From contig JBKHHU010000169.1 of assembly GCA_046539045.1 (NCBI GenBank), forward strand, positions 1 to 7,561: a stretch of DNA of 7,561 nt. Reading direction: 5' to 3'. The notes beneath the pieces were generated by a model. The model was given only the letters and a program-made list of their open reading frames with translations. It was not told the DNA's origin and did not search any database. Source of the stretch: JBKHHU01 sp046539045. Lineage in GTDB: Bacteria > Planctomycetota > Phycisphaerae > SM23-33. A program made the translations under genes and the position numbers. This document shows, one piece after another, positions 4,910-7,561 of the stretch. The stretch's first letter is position 1, and every line of letters begins with the position of its first letter.

Positions 4910-6232
4910 ATGACGCTGCTCTCTGCTACGCAGGAGAAAATTGCAAAGAAGCTTTCGCCGGAGACGTTTCAGTCCAACTGGAAGGACTGGCGCTGGCAGC
5001 TTCGACATTCGGTCAAAGATATTGAGACGTTCGAGAAGCTCCTCGGCATCAAGTTCGAGGGCGAAGAACGCGAGAAACTGGTGCAGACGCTGGACAAGTT
5101 CCCGCTGAGCATCACGCCATATTACCTGTCGCTGATCGACCGGGAAGATTTCCGCAACGACCCGGTCTATCTGCAGGCCTTCCCGTGCCCCGGCGAGCTG
5201 ATTGTCGGCAAGAGCGAGATGTCCGACCCGCTGCACGAGGACGCCGATTCGCCGGCCCCGGGCATCACGCACCGCTACCCGGACCGCGTGCTGTTCCACG
5301 TGTCCAACGTCTGCAGCATGTACTGCCGCCACTGCACCCGCAAGCGCAAGGTCGGCGACGTGGACTCGGTTCCGGGCAAAAGCGACGTGGAAAAGGGCCT
5401 GGAATACATCCGCAAGACCCCGCAGGTGCGCGACGTACTGCTGTCCGGCGGAGACCCGTTCCTGCTGGACGACGATTACCTGGACTGGATCCTCACCGAA
5501 CTGCGGAAGATCGATCATGTCGAGGTCATCCGTATCGGCACCCGGACGCCGGTGGTCCTGCCGTACCGCATCACCGACGACCTGGTCAACATGCTCAAGA
5601 AACACCACCCGGTCTGGATCAACACGCACTTCAACCATCCGCGTGAGATGACCGAGTCGGCCCGGACCGCCCTGGCCAAGCTGGCCAATGCGGGCGTCCC
5701 GCTGGGCAACCAGTCGGTGCTGCTTGCGGGCGTGAACGACTGTCCGCGAATCATGAAGAGCCTCGTGCACAAGCTCGTAGCCAACCGCGTGCGTCCGTAC
5801 TACATCTACCAGTGCGACCTGTCCGAAGGTCTGGCGCACTTCCGCACACCGGTCGGCAAGGGCATCGAGATCATCGAGAGCCTCATCGGGCACACCAGCG
5901 GATTTGCCGTACCGACCTACGTCATCGACGCCCCCGGCGGCGGTGGAAAGATCCCCGTCATGCCGAACTACCTGATTTCCTGGTCGACCAACAAGGTCGT
6001 GCTGCGGAACTACGAGGGCGTGATCACGACCTACAAGGAACCGGACTCCTACGAGCCCTGGTTCTGCGACCGCAAGTGCGGCGACTGCCAGCTGCAGTTG
6101 AAGCTCGACAGTGCCCACGAACAGGAAGTCGTCGGCATCACCAAGCTGCTGAGCGATCACGATGATGCGATCGCCCTGGTGCCGGAAGGCAACGAACGAC
6201 TCGAAAGAAGGAACGACGAAAGCGATGAGTAA
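4910..6232 (+). CDS. kamA: Lysine 2,3-aminomutase (radical SAM, PLP)
   Basis: This enzyme interconverts L-lysine and L-beta-lysine using S-adenosylmethionine, a [4Fe-4S] cluster and PLP. The 440-residue product has the radical-SAM cysteines Cys135, Cys139 and Cys142 in CSMYCRHCTRKRK, followed by LLSGGDPFLL at 177-186. The PLP lysine is Lys347 in APGGGGKIPVMPNY. Asp303 (QCDLSEGL) and Asp340 (VIDAPGG) match the two aspartates that grip the lysine side-chain amino group, which are replaced in glutamate-type mutases; this supports lysine as substrate. The structural zinc cysteines also appear: Cys278 in GVNDC, then Cys386, Cys390 and Cys393 near the C-terminus. The ATG has AAAGGA 5 bases upstream. 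The tail after about residue 410 is acidic and longer than in clostridial enzymes. The stop overlaps the next gene by 8 bases. In lysine fermenters it starts catabolism; in archaea and some bacteria (as ablA) it starts N-epsilon-acetyl-beta-lysine osmolyte synthesis. Which applies here is not decided by this window. Confidence 0.95.
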   Translation: MTLLSATQEKIAKKLSPETFQSNWKDWRWQLRHSVKDIETFEKLLGIKFEGEEREKLVQTLDKFPLSITPYYLSLIDREDFRNDPVYLQAFPCPGELIVGKSEMSDPLHEDADSPAPGITHRYPDRVLFHVSNVCSMYCRHCTRKRKVGDVDSVPGKSDVEKGLEYIRKTPQVRDVLLSGGDPFLLDDDYLDWILTELRKIDHVEVIRIGTRTPVVLPYRITDDLVNMLKKHHPVWINTHFNHPREMTESARTALAKLANAGVPLGNQSVLLAGVNDCPRIMKSLVHKLVANRVRPYYIYQCDLSEGLAHFRTPVGKGIEIIESLIGHTSGFAVPTYVIDAPGGGGKIPVMPNYLISWSTNKVVLRNYEGVITTYKEPDSYEPWFCDRKCGDCQLQLKLDSAHEQEVVGITKLLSDHDDAIALVPEGNERLERRNDESDE

Positions 6233-7561
6233 CCGTACCGCCCCCTGTGCTGGTGCGTTTCAGCGGGCGGGGGCGGTTCTCGTAGCCTTTGCTGCGTTGA
6301 TCGCGCTGGTTGCCCCGGCAGGGACCGCCCGGGCACAGGAACAAGAGGATCGAGAGACGTTGCGGGTCGCCCTGACCGGCAAATACCCGCCCTTCAGCTT
6401 CTACGACAGGGACGGCAAGCTGGCCGGGTTCGATGTCGACGTGTCCCGCGAAGTCGCCCGCCACACGGGCCGGGAGCTGCAAATTGTCCCGACCGAGTGG
6501 GACGGGATCCTTGTCGGCCTCCGGGCCGAGAAGTTCGACGCGATCATCGGCTCGATGGCGATCAACGAAAAGCGGCAGGAGCAGGTCGACTTCTCCCAGC
6601 CGTATTACTACTCCGGCGCGCAGCTGTTCATCCACGAACGGGACAAAGACGAACTCGGCTCGATCGAGGACATGAAGGGCAGGAAAGTCGGCGTGGTGTC
6701 CGGGGAGACGTTCGAGCAGTTCCTCCGGCAGGAATATCCGGACGTGGAAGTGGTTCCGCACACGTCCGCGGTCGAGATCTTCGAAAATCTCAGGCAAGGC
6801 CGGATCGACGGGTTCCTCAGCGACCTGTTGGTCGGCACGAGGCAGATAGAGGAGGCCGGTGAGCCGTTCACGCTCGTCGGCCCTCTGCTTTACCGGGAGC
6901 GGATGGCGATTCCGGTGCGGAAAGAGGACGACCGGCTCCTTCAGGAGATCAACGAAGCCCTGACGGAGATCAAGCAGTCCGGACGCCTGGAAGAGATCGC
7001 TGTCAAATGGCTGGGCCCTGCCGGAAAGCAGGCGGTTCTGGAACCGGAAGGCTCTGCCGCCGGCCAGTACGAAGGCGGGAAGATGACCGCCGGCACCGTG
7101 GCCCGGATGCTGCTCAAAGCGTTCGGGCTGACGCTGTTCATCGGCGTCTCCTCGCTGCTGATCGGTTTTCTTCTGGCCGTGCCTGCCGGGGCCGTGCTGA
7201 ACCACCCGCTGAAACCAGACTTCCTGGGAAGCATCCACTTCCTGGTCCGTTGCATAGTGGACTTCATCCGCGGCACGCCGGTGATCGTCCAGCTGTTCTT
7301 CGTCTACTTCGGACTCCCGTACGTCGGGATCACCCTCGATCCGATCCCCGCAGCCGTGTTGACGCTTTCGATCAACGCCATGGCGTACATGGCCGAGGTG
7401 GTACGCTCCGGCCTGATGAGCGTCGACCGCGGCCAGAAACTCGCCGGACGGGCTCTGGGCTTTACCAAACTGCAGACGTTCCGCCTGGTCGTCTGGCCGC
7501 AGGCATTCCGAATCGCCCTGCCGCCCTTGATGAACTCGGTGGTCGCACTGATCAAGGATAC
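6225..7561 (+). CDS. Fused solute-binding protein and amino-acid ABC permease (3' end cut by window edge)
   Basis: A continuous frame from ATG at 6225 to the right edge (445 codons, no stop) joins two parts that are often separate genes. Residues 1-37 are a signal peptide with a hydrophobic core and an ARA cleavage site. Residues about 45-265 are a family 3 solute-binding domain: LRVALTGKYPPFSFYD, GFDVDVSREVA, then FDAIIGSMAINEKRQEQVDFSQPYYYSG, with Arg117 at the usual carboxylate-binding position and Asp200 (GFLSD) at the usual amino-group position. A linker leads to an amino-acid (HisM/GlnP-type) permease domain from about 290. It has membrane segments near 296-325, 350-368 and 374-393, FIRGTPVIVQLFFVYFGLP at 347-365, and the EAA-like loop EVVRSGLMSVDRGQKLAGRALGF that contacts the ATPase. 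Such fusions are known for glutamine-type importers. The start overlaps the kamA stop, suggesting translational coupling. Lysine or beta-lysine is a reasonable guess for cargo. An ATPase gene is expected downstream. Confidence 0.93.
   Translation, partial: MSNRTAPCAGAFQRAGAVLVAFAALIALVAPAGTARAQEQEDRETLRVALTGKYPPFSFYDRDGKLAGFDVDVSREVARHTGRELQIVPTEWDGILVGLRAEKFDAIIGSMAINEKRQEQVDFSQPYYYSGAQLFIHERDKDELGSIEDMKGRKVGVVSGETFEQFLRQEYPDVEVVPHTSAVEIFENLRQGRIDGFLSDLLVGTRQIEEAGEPFTLVGPLLYRERMAIPVRKEDDRLLQEINEALTEIKQSGRLEEIAVKWLGPAGKQAVLEPEGSAAGQYEGGKMTAGTVARMLLKAFGLTLFIGVSSLLIGFLLAVPAGAVLNHPLKPDFLGSIHFLVRCIVDFIRGTPVIVQLFFVYFGLPYVGITLDPIPAAVLTLSINAMAYMAEVVRSGLMSVDRGQKLAGRALGFTKLQTFRLVVWPQAFRIALPPLMNSVVALIKD

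Noticed and set aside
4796..6160. 454-codon minus-strand ORF
   Set aside because: It is antisense to kamA over nearly its full length and shows no motif; kamA has every catalytic residue.
6138..7238. 366-codon minus-strand ORF
   Set aside because: It is antisense to the transporter fusion and shows no motif or ribosome site.

Overview
This is a GC-rich bacterial window with compact, long, Shine-Dalgarno-led genes. A DUF4954 left-handed beta-helix protein, a GxxExxY small protein with a CACAGAGAC-type repeat, and a lysine 2,3-aminomutase coupled to an amino-acid transporter together suggest a PVC-group bacterium, perhaps a planctomycete of the Phycisphaerae type. The taxonomy is inferred from gene families only and is of moderate to low confidence.

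Layout. The left part (1-4426) is a leftward transcription unit on the minus strand, in the order promoter, leader, trpB, GxxExxY gene, trpA, DUF4954 gene (cut by the left edge). The right part (4708-7561) is a rightward unit: promoter candidate, kamA, then a gene fusing a solute-binding protein to a membrane permease (cut by the right edge). The two units diverge from a gene-poor region of about 740 bases, 4168-4909.

The trp unit makes the two subunits of tryptophan synthase. Two things stand out. First, a sigma70-like promoter (17-base spacer) at 4398-4426 is followed almost at once by a 37-codon leader ORF. It carries three Trp codons in a four-codon stretch (W-R-W-W) near its end and has a set of mutually exclusive inverted repeats around it. 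This looks like a ribosome-stalling trp leader (attenuator), although no U-tract terminator is visible. Second, trpB and trpA, which normally abut, are separated by about 640 bases. These hold a GxxExxY gene (PD-(D/E)XK nuclease-like fold) bracketed by 28-base imperfect terminal inverted repeats with CACACAGAGAC at their outer ends. It looks like a small mobile cassette that inserted into the operon without breaking either gene.

The right-hand unit pairs lysine 2,3-aminomutase (L-lysine to L-beta-lysine) with a polar amino-acid ABC importer component. The two ORFs overlap by 8 bases, so lysine or beta-lysine uptake and beta-lysine formation are probably linked. Such an arrangement would fit either compatible-solute synthesis (N-epsilon-acetyl-beta-lysine) or lysine catabolism. 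The deciding downstream genes lie outside the window.

No tRNA, rRNA, CRISPR array or classical transposase was seen.
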